From Bullera alba (taxonomy: Eukaryota; Basidiomycota; Tremellomycetes; Tremellales; Bulleraceae), in the NCBI GenBank assembly GCA_001600095.1, contig BCIX01000005.1:1246523-1310522 (forward strand): a DNA stretch of 64,000 bases, in the 5' to 3' direction. Below the pieces are notes generated by a model that searched no databases, had not been told where the DNA came from, and saw only the letters and a list, made by a program, of their open reading frames with translations. The position numbers and the translations under genes are program-made. This document shows positions 34,643 through 48,587 of the stretch, piece after piece; positions within the stretch are counted from its first letter, which is position 1; each line of letters begins with the position of its first letter.

Positions 34643-35849
34643 GGTACGGGAGACAGCGATTTGTTATAACTGAGGCTGGTGATCAGTGTTCGGTCGTAAT
34701 GAACGGACTGCTTGACATGCGACAGTGAAGCGGTGTCACCAATGCTGATGGGAAAAAGAGATCATTACACCAAGTCAACACCGAGTCACCGACCGGATCC
34801 AATTGCGGGAGATCCGGACCAGCGGCTAGCGCTGCTGGCAGGGTGGCGGGAATTAGGCGCGCGCAAGAAAGAGGTCAATCATGCTTAGGGTACCCACGGT
34901 GCAACCCGCGCTCAGCATACCGTCAAGTCGCTTCTGAGCCAACGACTGCTCCGAGACCATCGCAGTAGTCAGTTTGCTGGATGCTGGATGCTCATGCTAC
35001 ACCGTATCCAGTACGTATGACAAAACGCCGTTTCTTCCGCCTGCAGATGCTTGCGAACGTGATTTGTGCCATCGGCTTGTGCGGTCTGGCGCGCCGTGTT
35101 CACGTACCCACGGTGTCATGTCGCGCATCAGTCTTCAATCTCTATCAGAGTATCAGTCCTTGACATCTCTTGACCTGCCTTCTGATCCATCAGTCGTCGG
35201 GAAATTTCTAAGAGTCTTCAAGCATATCCCGGACAAAGCTTCGTCGGGACTTCATCGCGAGCGCGACGTCGACCGTCGGACTCCAAAACAGCTCAAAACA
35301 CCTGCGTCGGATTCAGAGCAGCAGCGGCGACGAGTACTACGGTTAACGGTATCACACTTTGGTTCGACGAGTCGGATGACCTGCGGAATTGTCGAGCAAC
35401 GTACAACACGAACCAGGCCTCAGCCTACACTGCCGCGAACGCCAATGCCAGGCCAGTCTACGATTACAGGGCGGGTATTTAGAAAAGCTTTTGTCCAGGC
35501 CTCCTCGCAGAGTGAGCAATATCGGCTGTGGATTTGGGTAAAGGACATCTGGTCATGCATTCCGGGTTATATGTGAGGATTGTACGGACTCGCTTGCAGG
35601 CTTGAGCCGATCAGCTTTGGCGCGCCGTTCTGGATGGACTTCGCAGCGAGTCAGACAGAATCCTCACGATACAGGATGCCGACAATGTAAAATGGTAAAA
35701 CCTGGTGAAACCCACCGGACCTGGTTAATTACTTCGCATCGTGTCGCCTTCGGTCCCAGAGGTCCGATCGGACACGTCACAAATGTAGGTGTATGGTACT
35801 ATAAGTGCATGAATGCCAGATCTATACGTCTATATCTGTTCAGTCACTC
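34643..35849. other. Long intergenic region
   Basis: About 1.2 kb between the start of the disordered-protein gene and the stop of the first Old Yellow Enzyme copy. A 200-codon open frame at 34974-35576 (+) has no family features or intron logic, so I do not call it. Confidence 0.45.
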
Positions 35850-37165
35850 CTAGTCCTTGGACTCTGGCGTGGGTGGCTGAGACCACTCCGGGTAGTCCGT
35901 GTACCCCTCCGTACCCCGAGCATAGAAGGTGGATCTGTCGTATTTGTCCAATGGCCGTCCGTTCTTGATTCGCTCGGGCAGATCGGGATCTGGTTCAAAT
36001 CAGCGTCCGTCGCGACCTAGATGCGGTGAGTACTCATTCGAGATGAAGTGTCGGCCAAAGACAATACCGCCGCCGTACTTGCTGACGGTCTCCTCCGCGG
36101 TCTCCGGGTTGTGACCTCCAGCCGATAAGAACTCCGTATTGCCGCCCTTCAGGATGTCTCTGAAAGCGTCCAAGGTCTCGTGGGCTTCAGAATCACCTTT
36201 GACTGCCTCCCAATTGTTGAGCTTGGCAGGGTCGCCTCGGGACTCCACCATGTGGACGTATCCAAAGTTGGGGAATCGTTCGTGGATCTGCTTGACGACG
36301 TGGAAGAAAATTTCGATTGCACCACCTTGACGAAGCTGATAGGCACCGTATGGCGAGAGTCGAATACCTAGTTTGTCCTCTCCAATCGCTTTGGCACAGG
36401 CCTCAACGAGCTCGAGGCCGAACCTCGCTCGGTTCTCAACGGATCCGCCGTATTTATCGGTCCTGTTGTTGCTGGACTCTTGGAAGAATTGGTCGACGAG
36501 GTAGCCGTCTGTGCCGGGTGTCAGCCAAATGGGGTTCGGAGTGAGACTGTCAACCGAGCAACTCACGAGCAGCGTGAATCTCTACACCATCAAAACCAGC
36601 CTCCATGGCGTATTTACATCCTTGCGCATACTTCTCGACATACTGCCCGACCACCTCAGTCGTCAACGGTCTTGGGGTCGGGTTGGGAGCCTCGCCCTCT
36701 TTGCTGGGCAAGGGTATATCACTGGCGCCCACGACTTCGACATCCGTTTCGCCAGGGTTGGAACGTCCGAGCATCCAGAGCTGAACGAAGATTCTGGCGC
36801 CTTTCGAGTGGACTGCATCCGTGATCTCTTTCCACTTTTTGATGTGCTCTGGCGTGAAGTTTCCCGGAGTGACAGGATATCCGCTGGCCTCTTTGAATGG
36901 GTACGTGGCCTGAAGAATGAAGGTCAACATCGCCCTAGTCGGTCCTGGAGCTCCCGGACTTACTTCTGTGATGAGCAGACCACCGTCGGAGGCTCTCTGC
37001 TTGTAGTATTCGATACATCATGTCTCTAGGTTCAAGTGAACCCATCTCGGCTCGCATCCTGGTCAAGGGAGCAAGGACGATTCTGTGCTTGAGTTGCAGG
37101 TCTCCGATTGACCATGGCGTGAAGAGAGAGGTGGTGGAGCTGGGAGCGGTGGATGGGGATGTCAT
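35850..37165 (-). pseudogene. Old Yellow Enzyme paralogue A, probably a recent pseudogene
   Basis: An FMN-dependent ene-reductase that is nearly identical in design to its two neighbours. It has SLFTPWSIGDLQLKHRIVLA at the start, the His pair region [18 protein letters not shown] restored across an intron, and GKG-like [14 protein letters not shown] near the end. Two lesions are seen. In exon 1, near 37015, there is one extra base relative to both paralogues (58 bases become 59 between conserved anchors), which breaks the frame just before IEYYKQRASDGG. At the last intron (about 36039) the donor reads AT where the paralogues have GT. Reading through adds only about eleven codons before a TGA and loses the final exon with YDRSTFY. 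Everything else is intact, so inactivation is recent, or one lesion is a sequencing error. Confidence 0.8.
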
Positions 37166-37230
37166 GGTGATTGCTGACAGAACTGTGGACTTGGGAAGAG
37201 AGATGGCCGTGTTGGCCTCACAGCTTGCTT

Positions 37231-37236
37231 CTTATA
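37231..37236 (-). promoter_or_regulatory. TATA box of OYE copy A
   Basis: TATAAG on the minus strand about 66 bases before the start codon, inside a block (CTTCTTATACCCTC on the plus strand) also found before copy B. Confidence 0.5.
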
Positions 37237-37358
37237 CCCTCGCTCTGCCATTCTCAAAAGCTGGTTGCGAATGCTGCTGATCAATCTGGCCCACCGACTC
37301 CACCGAGGACGACAAGATTGATAAGCTTCAAAGTCCAAACTGCTTGCTGCTGGTATTG

Positions 37359-37369
37359 GCTGAATCAGC
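37359..37369 (-). promoter_or_regulatory. Palindromic bZIP-type site before OYE copy A
   Basis: GCTGAATCAGC, a perfect inverted repeat about an A/T centre, 194 bases upstream of the ATG. It corresponds to GCTGATTCAG and GCTGAGTCAG before copies B and C and resembles Maf-recognition/AP-1 elements. Confidence 0.5.
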
Positions 37370-38244
37370 GAAGATGAAGCAGCTGGATGAGGCCTGAGGC
37401 TCGGCCCCAAATCGGCCTACGTCCGATCACTGTATCTCCTCTATCAGCCTCTATCTCCTCAGATCTCCTCTATCCCCTCTATCGCCGCATGGCGGCCCGT
37501 GCAGGTCCGTGGCCGTACCTGTCCGAGCATCCATTGCCTGTACGAGTATAGCAAGTGCCAAGCTGTAGTCACTCATCAGACTGAAAGTCGAAGATCTTGT
37601 AAGCTTAGGGACATTCTACTTATCCGGCTTCCCAGCCTAGAGTTGGCCTAGATTCTCATCATTATTCCGATGCACCAACTCTCTTCCAGACGGATCTTCA
37701 TCTCGGCGGATTCTCGGCAGTATCTGTGAGGATGGGGTGACTTAGGGAGACTTCAAGCTTCATGAGTCGGCTTCAAGCGAGTGACAAATGGCGCTTGGAC
37801 AATATGACTCGGGGGATGGATCGAGCCAGGACAAGTAGGAGCATGTGCTCCGAACTCTATACAGAGATTTCGCTCAGCATTATCAGCTTATCAGCTCGAC
37901 TTTGAATGCGCACCTTTTGTATATATGAGTGAAAACGGGATTAGCCTGGATTAGCCTGTTTGGACACCCATTATGCATCGCTGCAGAAGGACTGAATCGC
38001 TGACGATGTGTCGTGACTCATGCGCAGGGCTCGCTAGTCTCCTACTTGTACCGTTGAGGGAAAGCGGCGGGTTACTTAGTCGAGTCTCCAGCTGAGATAG
38101 CATATACCTGAGCTTGGGCGCCGCCGAGCGGGCACCTCAGTCTTAGTGAGAGTATCACGATTAGCTGACGGAGCTGAATGGTCACTACTACCGCAATTTC
38201 ATCGACGGGGCCTGTCTATGTGTCTATGGATGTGAAACCACCCT

Positions 38245-39554
<1,310 letters not shown>

Positions 39555-39621
39555 TGTATGCGCTGGTGTGTGTGTTGTGAAACGTGGAGAAAGACGGTCC
39601 CTCTGACCGCACCTCTTGCCT

Positions 39622-39627
39622 CTTATA
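39622..39627 (-). promoter_or_regulatory. TATA box of OYE copy B
   Basis: TATAAG on the minus strand about 68 bases before the start codon, within the same CTTATACCCTC block as copy A. Confidence 0.5.
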
Positions 39628-39667
39628 CCCTCTCTCAGCCATCCTGAAAAGTTAGTCACTGCCGCTG

Positions 39668-39717
39668 ATGACGAAAGACTGACAAAACAGCTTGCTGATT
39701 CAGTCAAAGTGGAGGTT
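39668..39717 (-). promoter_or_regulatory. Conserved promoter block of OYE copy B with bZIP-type site
   Basis: A 50-base block shared with the copy C promoter: ATGACGAAAGA, then GCTGATTCAG at 39694-39703, then AAGTGGAGGTT (plus-strand wording). The coding regions of B and C have drifted far more than this word order, so the block is a good candidate for a selected regulatory element. Confidence 0.6.
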
Positions 39718-40087
39718 TACCGACCGTGCGCTGCTGAACGTTAATCCGATTTTCCAGTTGCCGAGGGTTTTGACTCCGCATTTTCCGGAAGCCGAGAGGG
39801 ACGAGTGACAATCGTGGGAATCCAGCTGTCCAGGTCAAGTGCTGAATCGCTCGCTGATCACGGCGGCTCAGAGCGCTGAGCGCTGGCTGTGTTAGGCGAG
39901 TACAAAAAGACACCTGATACATGTATCGACTGTTCACATGTCACAGCGCGGTATCAGTCATCACGGTGGAGATGAAGAAGAGAATTGTGATACATGATTG
40001 CAATAGACCTTAGACTGATGACGAGGTGACCGGGATTGGTCACACGAAACCGACTTCGGGCTGGAGCTCAGCGCTCGATACAGGAAG

Positions 40088-41472
<1,385 letters not shown>

Positions 41473-42612
41473 TGTGAGAGCGAGTACGCGAGCGAATTTG
41501 GAGATGAGGATAAGGAATTTCGGATCACTCCCTCGCTCTTTATGCCTGCCTCGACAAACTGACCATCATAGCCTGTATGACGAAAGAAATATCAGCTGCT
41601 GAGTCAGTCCAAGTGGAGGTTGGTCATTGATCCACCTAGATAGCTAGGGCATGCACCTGTATGCACTGTGCCGTACTGGTACTCCGCGTGGAGAGATCGC
41701 AGTAAGACACTCGCGTCAGATCTGAATCTCGTCAATTCCACCATGCGTGGATAGCGGCGTCTCTGACGGACAGCAGACTGGTGCAGCGGGGCTATGTATC
41801 GTGTGGTCGGCCGCGATGACGAAGGTGAGACCAGATCCACCCATCTCCTATACAATGCTGACCCGATGGTCGGTGGGGCGAGTGAGGATAGTGAGGACCG
41901 ATTTGGGATAGATCTCGGGCACCCGGGCTAAAAGATCTGATGACGAGAGACTGCCAGAACCACCTTGCGAGCGACCGTCTGATTGATAAGAGAAGTGGAG
42001 GTACACTTTGCCGGCGTATGTCTTTCAGTCGCATCGGCCTCGCCAGGCCTCAGCAGCAGGCTGGCCAGCGCTGGTCCGTTGGCGTAACAGGGGCGCAGGC
42101 TGCGCGTAGTCACATCAGAGTCACTCCGTGTTCTACGTTTTGTGAACTCCGCATTTCCCATGTTGACCATCTGGTCTCTGGCATCTGGGAGCAACTGGGC
42201 GGCTAGTTGGGCCAAAGAGCTGGCGGGAAGACAACGTCACGAAGCATTGAGTATTGAGCCGTAGTGATGTTGTGGCGCTTCACCAGGAGCGAGTGACCCA
42301 CGCGGTCTGGTATTCGAGTGAATGAATGAGAGAGTTGCATCGGATTTCTGATCTTGGGCCTTCGCAATTCAACAACTTGAGCAGGGAAGCTATACTAGTT
42401 ACGCGCGCATGGTCCGCAGATTGATTTTAGCCGCTAACCGCTCTGTGCCGTGTTTGCCACCCAGTGGACAATATTTCGACGGTCTCAGACTCTCAGACTG
42501 TCACTTGAAGTCGATCTGTTAACGATCTGCTTACTTTAACGGACCCCAAGTCGAGAGTGTGACCTGTGCGTGGCTTGACTTTCACCTCTGGTTGTTTGTA
42601 TCACCGAATCAG
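41473..42612. other. Divergent intergenic region OYE copy C / NCS6
   Basis: About 1.1 kb holding both promoters. The conserved OYE block lies at 41577-41621. No gene supported in the rest. Confidence 0.5.
41577..41621 (-). promoter_or_regulatory. Conserved promoter block of OYE copy C with bZIP-type site
   Basis: ATGACGAAAGA, then TGCTGAGTCAGT with the core at 41598-41607, then AAGTGGAGGTT, in the same order as before copy B and 126 bases from the start codon. TGCTGAGTCAG is a near-consensus Maf/AP-1 element. Confidence 0.6.
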
Positions 42613-44201
42613 ATGCCACCAACACCTTGTTCGCTGTGCCAAAGCGCCAGAGCGCTGGTAAAGAGACCAAAGACGGGACAGCAAGTCTGTAAAGACTGCT
42701 TCTTCGAGGTGTTCGAGACCGAAGTTCACAACACGATAATCCAGGACGGAGGTATCTTCCACCGAGGGGAGAGAGTTGCTATAGGAGCTAGTGGGGGAAA
42801 GGGTCAGTCGTTCTGCCCTCTGCATCTCTGACATGTACTAACCTGTGTGCAGACTCGACTGTGCTGGCGCACGTACTGTCCGTGCTGAACAAGCATTACG
42901 ACTACGGGTTGGACCTATACCTCCTTTCGATAGACGAGGGGATCACAGGCTACCGGGACGACTCGCTAGAGGTCAGTCTGCACTGATCTACGACCATTGC
43001 TTAGCTGACGGTGCAATTTTTGCAGACTGTCAAGCAGAATCAAGTCGAATATGGTCTTCCACTCAAGATCCTCTCCTACAACGAGCTGTATGGCTGGACT
43101 ATGGACAAGATTGTAGATCAAGTGGGCAAGAGGAATAATTGTGAGCGCAGCTGTGCAAGTAATGTAAACGGAAAAACAGCTGAGACTTGACCTAGGCACA
43201 TTCTGCGGAGTCTTTCGGCGACAAGCTCTGGATCGCGGAGCTGCTCAACTAGGTGTCGACCATATTGTTACTGGGCATAATGCGGACGACATCGCCGAGA
43301 CAGTGCTCATGAACAGTGAGCAAACCAGAGGCGGTATTGTTACGACAGCTCACGCCCAGGTACAGTCATGCGAGGGGATATAGCGCGTTTGGGTCGATGT
43401 ACCGCCGTCACAACCCAATCTGAGGATACGATCAAAAGGTCCAAACCGTTCAAATACGCATATGAGAAGGAGATCGTGATGTGAGTAGTCGATTTCTCCC
43501 CATCGACCTCCTCTTGAAGAGTTTAAATGGATCTGATCTATTTGGGTAGGTACGCCTACTTCAAGAAGTTGACCTATTTCTCAACGGAGTGTATATATTC
43601 ACCAGACGGTGAGCTTCTCTTCACATCAGAAGGTGACGATTCGGGATATCAGCTTACGATGATAGCATACCGAGGTCACGCTAGAGTGTTCCTGAAGGAT
43701 CTAGAGGCCATTAGGGCGAGTGCCATCATCGACATCATCCACTCTGGCGAGACGTTTGTCCTGGAGCAGAGCGTGCAAAAGGGTATGAAGGCAATGCGTG
43801 AGTCGTTCCCGACTCCTTCCACTCTCGATGTGAACGTCACTGATACAAAGTAGAAACCTGCCTGCGGTGCGGATATATATCCTCGAATGATCTCTGCGTG
43901 AGCTGCGCGGACTTCATCATAGGGAGCAAGCAAGCTGACACATCCTGCAGAAAGCATGCGCGCTTTTACAAGGTCTAGAAGCAGGATTAGACCGTTCAGC
44001 TCTGGTGAGTTCTTCTGCATGGACATCAGCAGTACTGTAGTTGACTCTGGATAGCGGCAGACGCAAGGAGGCGATAGCTCTGCACCGCAAGGTCATCGCC
44101 AAATACCGATGTTCGAGCGGCATCAACATCAGCATATACCCTCGACGTCGGATTCCGCTGAGGGTATCGAGAAGCCTCTAAAGGCGATCGCAATATCATA
44201 G
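42613..44201 (+). CDS. NCS6: Cytoplasmic tRNA 2-thiolation protein 1 (Ncs6/Ctu1)
   Basis: Adenylates U34 of Lys/Glu/Gln tRNAs for thiolation in the Urm1 pathway. It starts [19 protein letters not shown] with the first CxxC, followed by [13 protein letters not shown], the second. The PP-loop [13 protein letters not shown] is restored across an intron. Later come [17 protein letters not shown], the [16 protein letters not shown] motif with the catalytic cysteines, [16 protein letters not shown] and the C-terminal zinc motif [17 protein letters not shown]. About eight short introns; each family motif depends on one being removed. It ends with a low-complexity His/Gln-rich segment. Confidence 0.94.
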
Positions 44202-44348
44202 CGTCTGAAGCGGGTCTCGAGTCTTGGCATTGTAGCATTTGTACTACATACTGGTTGTACAATTACCATCAGGGTCATCATGCAGCATTCTGTCATCGTG
44301 AGCAGCGAACGTGGAGTACGCGGGCCTCGTCATCGTATAGCGGCGCTT

Positions 44349-46351
44349 TTAGGCAGCTTGATCTCCTGCCACCAAAGTGAAGGGCTGGTTCGGATATCTG
44401 TATTCCCATTACAGTCAGACATCCGCATCTTGCTTGACAATCACTTACCGCTTGGTCAACCGATCGTAAGTGTCTTTCTCGGCGACCTGGGAGTCGCCCA
44501 CTGACAGCTGTCTCAGCACTCTGCTCTGCTTACACAGATAGTCAGACTCGCTCACATTGATTGCCGAGCGTCATCCATCTGCATAGCAGTCAGAGATGTT
44601 TATGGAACACACGCTGGCGTACTCACCCCGGCCTGATATTGTGTTTTCTCCCGAACAGCTCTGCGTCGCACTCATCAGCTGCAGGTCGAAAACGGTGATA
44701 GCTGATTTCACTTACCAAGCTTTCGACCATGAGGTGCGAGTCTATCTATCGTCAATACGACGTCCAATCGCTACAACCTCCAGGGAGTTGCTCACCGCTC
44801 TATAACGCCGTACACCTCGTCTGGCTTCCTGCTCGTTTCTCTGGGACTTGATCAGCTTCAAGACGGAATTGGGCCGCCAGGCGACTGACCTAACCTCTGC
44901 TACGACGACGTCGGTGTCGACGCCGCGCCTTAGAGCCCTAAGTGTAGGATGCGAATCCCACGGTATGGCCGCATTCCTTGGATGACTCTGAGGGAGCTTG
45001 ACAGCGATCAGGAGGTGTTCACAAGTATGACTATCGCCGTTAGCACCTTCGTCAATCTTTGGAATAGAGTGAGGACTCACTTCAACCAGTGACCTGTTCT
45101 GCCGGTACGGATCAATCTCTGCAGTTGGTTTACTTTGACCCAGACCAATTCGTCGACTCGCTTGTACCCCCACAAAGCGAACAGCTCCCGCCCGAGCTCC
45201 ATAGCCCTTCCAGTGACCCAGAGGCAGAGTATACCCCAGTCGGGCTGGAGCGACGGGAGGGGGATTTTGCGCATCTCGTCGTCGGTCATGGTGCCATAAG
45301 GGAGCTGCGAGTGTCAGTGCTCAGACGCTGGGTCAATCTGGCAGACGGCATACGTACAGACATGTGTATATCCTGAGTGGCCGAGGTCATCAGCATCGTG
45401 TTATCTATGGACCCCTGGTTCAGACTGACCCATGGGGGGTCTGCAACGATGACTTGAAATCTGGAAGACACATTAGCTGCAAATCCATCCAGTGACCGTT
45501 AGACTCACTGCCCGAGGACGGAGTAGTCAAACGATCTCACGTCGCAATTGACCCATTGAGCGACCTGAGCAGCCTTCGCGCCCCCGTTACTGTGATCATC
45601 ACCGAGAAGGCGGGAGGTTATGGCAGGGGGCAAAGGCGGCGGTGAGCCTTCTGGAGGGTATTCAAAGTGCCTGGACGTAGAGGGGGAGACCTGAAAATGC
45701 AGGTATCTGGGTGAATCGAACGTCAATCTCCGCGATGCGGGAGTATCTCATACTGTGCCCACCTGCACTCCTTCGTCCCGCCTCGAGGAGCGCTGCCCTC
45801 CCCCAGCGAGGGGTTTGACCTGAACATTGGATCTCCGTAGCATAGGTTGAGATACCTACATCAGACTGATAAGTATCCTGCTAGAAGGTCCAGTGCCTCG
45901 GGTCACGCACGAGCAGTACCCAAGGGACGGGTCGGTCCATGGTCGGATTATGGGCTCAAAGTGGGCCTACCCAGCGGTCATGAGCATCCCGCACAGGTTT
46001 AGAAGTTGGTGATTCACCTTGACGCACTCCTGACGAATCTCTCGACATGCAACTAGTGTAGTAGACGGACAAATTGGATTGAAGAGCGGAACATCGTCCG
46101 TCCGTGTCTGACCGTTGTTCATCAGTGAGGTTCAAGTTTAGGGAGGAGATCGTGCTATTGAGACGACATACAGCCAGTCTCCTCAATCTCGCCTTGGATG
46201 TCTCTTGCTGTAGTACCGATCGAAGCTCATGCACAGTCTCAGTGACTGACAATGAGCGTATCAGCCTGAGTCTCAAAGGTGACGGACCAATTGAATACTC
46301 ACTTGGCCTCTTCCGACTAGGTCCTGCTTCTGCGTTGAATACCGCGGTCAT
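44349..46351 (-). CDS. IME4: mRNA m6A methyltransferase, Ime4/METTL3 type
   Basis: Catalytic MT-A70 subunit that writes N6-methyladenosine in mRNA. The ATG at 46351 gives MTAVFNAEAGPSRKRPSEYS. A CCCH-like step GGTKECRYLHFQVS is restored across an intron as in METTL3. QWVNCDVRSFDYSVLGQ leads to the catalytic VIVADPPW. An intron follows, then a 15-base microexon (45358-45372) encoding DIHMS, then LPYGTMTDDEMRKIPLPSLQ. WVTGRAMELGRELFALWGYK, DELVWVKVNQLQRLIRTGRT, GHWLNHTCEHLLIAVK and TDVVVAEVRSVAWRP follow. The end is ELFGRKHNIRPGWMTLGNQL and a final exon giving KRYPNQPFTLVAGDQAA with TAA at 44349. About ten introns are inferred from this motif continuity. It converges with NCS6. Confidence 0.9.
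45358..45372 (-). other. 15-base microexon of IME4
   Basis: Encodes DIHMS, which directly follows the catalytic DPPW in the METTL3 family (DPPW-DIHM). It is flanked by a 57-base intron (GTCAGT donor, CAG end) and a 53-base intron (GTACGT, CAG). The upstream intron has a length divisible by three and no stop. Confidence 0.75.
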
Positions 46352-46753
46352 CGTGAAGGGCCGTTACCCCTCGGGCACTTGGAAGGCGCTCAGTCGTCGC
46401 AAGCGGAGATGATAATCGCGCGGGTCTGTGAAAGCGCCGAATGCGACGTTGAATAGCACAAGACTGATGTCAATGTTCACGAGCACGAGACGAATTGACA
46501 TTGCCGAGCGGACGACCTCCACGCCGGTTCGAGTTTGGCATTTTCGCGGGCCGGCTGCAGTACTGTAGACATCCATCGGGCAGTGGGTTGCAAGTGGATA
46601 CTGACATGGCACTGTACTGCCAGACCTGCATTCTATTGCTATATGCTACAAGAATAAGACGAACGCCAGCCTACAACACAGGCCGGATCCCTACACTACA
46701 GCAAAACTGAATGTGAACTGCCCGCTGATCTTGTAATGTCGAGACGGACTGCC
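46352..46753. other. Intergenic region upstream of IME4
   Basis: About 400 bases with no recognised gene or motif; promoter of IME4 and 3' flank of the NmrA-type gene. Confidence 0.45.
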
Positions 46754-47920
46754 TTACTTGAAGACACCGCTCCAGTCGGCAGACTTGACCCAGTCTGCAA
46801 AGCTATGTGGCTGGTGGTTCAAGTATGGCAACAACGCATTGACATCTGCGTCTGGCGCATACCCTAGACGTCAGAGATCAGCTTTCGACGGTGATAATGT
46901 AGCTGAATGAAGACTCACCTCCAAACTCCTCGACGGTCTTCATAGCGTCTACCAAGAATGGTGGGATATGTGAAAGGTCCTTGATCTCCTCGTAGACGAC
47001 ATCATAACCAGTCACTAGATCAAGATCAGCTCTCAAAGCCTCCCGTACCTGTTGAGAGAGAGATATGGATCCTCGCGTACCTTTTGCGATGGTCGCGACT
47101 GCATCCTTCAACTTCGTCCATTGGCCAGTGTAGCCCACGGTACCGGGTCCGAGTTCTGGCGCTTCCACGATCGCCCTCACGTACTCGCCAAAGTCCTCTT
47201 CGATCCAGATCAACGGGTGCTCGGCATCCCCGCTGGACGGCAGCGAAACGACATACTTTCCCTCGGCGACTTTGCGCGGTGGATAGAATCTTAGGAAGTT
47301 GGTGTTGTAACCACCAGCCTCGATGGTCGACAAGGGGATTCCAGTCCCCTTGGCGTACTCGGCGACGTCGGCTTTGGCGTCCCAAGTATAGGCTTTGGTG
47401 TACTTTCCCTTGGACAGTTTCGTGAATGAGGTCAGAGTGGACCAGATGGTGTGCTTGGCTCCAACCGCTTTAGCGGCGTCGATCATGAGTTTCCCCTCGT
47501 CAATTTCCTGTACAAGGGCTGTGAGCTTCATTCTCCCGAAATCGATACACACCACGTACCTGTTGCTTTGTCTCCTCGTCATATGCGGACATTGCGTTGC
47601 CCACCTATCCGACACGACGATCAGACATGCACCCTCCGATGCCCACAACGGACCCTCTGTCCACTCACAAAGACATTCATCGCCCCTTCGAAGCCTCTGG
47701 TCACAGCAGCCTCGTTGCCGAGCTTGATAGTAGCCTCATACAGCTCCACGCCGATATCCTTGAGCGCCTTTGACGCTGGTCTGGACGCGTCTCGAGTGAA
47801 TCCTCGAACTCGGTAAGGCAGGCTAGACCTCTGAAGGGCTTTCACCACGCTACCACCTTGTGCTCCTGTCGCCCCAATGACCACGAAGAGGGGGTGTTTG
47901 AGGTTTTGAGTGATCGTCAT
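46754..47920 (-). CDS. NmrA-like NAD(P)-binding protein (atypical short-chain dehydrogenase family)
   Basis: A Rossmann-fold regulator or reductase related to NmrA and HSCARG. I chose ATG 47920 (MTITQNLKHPLFVVIGATGA), which places the G-x-x-G-x-x-G loop (GATGAQGG) near residue 17. VRGFTRDASRPASKAL is the pyrophosphate-side Arg region. A tiny exon gives GNAMSAYDEETKQQ, then EGKLMIDAAKAVGAKHTIWS, DAKADVAEYAKGTGIPLSTI and EAGGYNTNFLRFYPP. The C-terminal part is IPPFLVDAMKTVEEFGG, then HSFADWVKSADWSGVFK. NmrA members sense the NADP/NADPH state and bind GATA factors in fungi; whether this one does is unknown. About five exons. The start faces AP-1 sigma across 670 bases. Confidence 0.9.
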
Positions 47921-48587
47921 CTTGCACTCAAATTGGATTCCTTGGAGACTTGGAGATTTGGAAGCTTGGCGGGATGAGCGACGAGAAATTGAAGAACGAA
48001 GACGTGGATCCAGTTGACGTGCCACTTATAATATCAGAAGATCGAGCACAGTCTCCTTGTTTCAGTCCTCGACTACACGAGCAGGATGACCGAATTCGGG
48101 GTTTCCTATACGAGCGACAGGCTGGGACAGGTGGACAGATCGAGATCTGCTCGGATTGGCATCGCAGCATGCTCCATCAAAACCAGAGTTGTGACGATGG
48201 GGATGGACATGCATGTATCCTGATCATGTCGCAAGCGAGCAGGAGTGATTGGAGGATGAAGATCGAGAAGTTGAGGCCGGGGAGGAAGCAAAGAAGTGAC
48301 TTGAAAGCGACGAGAAGAGATGGTCAGATGGAAGCTTGGATGGAAGAGATGTAAGATGCTGAGATGTCGGATGCTAATTACTAGTCTGCTAAATCGTAAT
48401 GACGGACCCGCAAAACGTAATCACTATCCTCCACGCGCGAGTCCCCTTTACTTGTTGTTGGGCTCAAGTGGGTCGAAGTGATCGAACACTCTCTCACACT
48501 CGTCCTACCTTCAACCACCCACGATTCATCACGGTCTACCCAGCCCATAATAGCAGAGGTCGCACGCACACTTGACACAGCGCCAAT
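47921..48587. promoter_or_regulatory. Divergent promoter region NmrA-like gene / APS1
   Basis: Head-to-head spacing of 667 bases. Open frames inside have no family features. No specific motif recognised. Confidence 0.4.

Larger units (their letters stand above)
37166..38244. other. Promoter region of OYE copy A and 3' flank of copy B
   Basis: Carries a TATAAG box and a GCTGAATCAG site for copy A (listed separately), and a CT-rich repeat tract at 37430-37485. No gene in the remainder. Confidence 0.5.
39555..40087. other. Promoter region of OYE copy B
   Basis: Contains the TATA and bZIP-type elements listed separately, and the 3' flank of copy C. No gene. Confidence 0.5.

Noticed and set aside
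34974..35576. A 200-codon plus-strand open frame in the long intergenic gap
   Set aside because: No family motif, no sensible codon or residue pattern, no neighbouring exon that extends it; likely chance in GC-rich DNA.
36000..36040. U12-type AT-AC intron explaining the AT donor in OYE copy A
   Set aside because: The acceptor is AG, the donor context is otherwise that of the GTGAGT sites in copies B and C with one base changed, and no U12 branch sequence is seen.
47040..47072. A 32-base intron in the NmrA-like gene
   Set aside because: Shorter than any other intron here, and removing it breaks the frame. Reading through keeps the frame to LVTGYDVVYEEIKDLSHIPP.
47950..48354. A 134-codon plus-strand open frame between the NmrA-like gene and APS1
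   Set aside because: Its start overlaps the leader of the NmrA-like gene, its composition looks random and nothing in it resembles a domain; the span is better explained as a divergent promoter.
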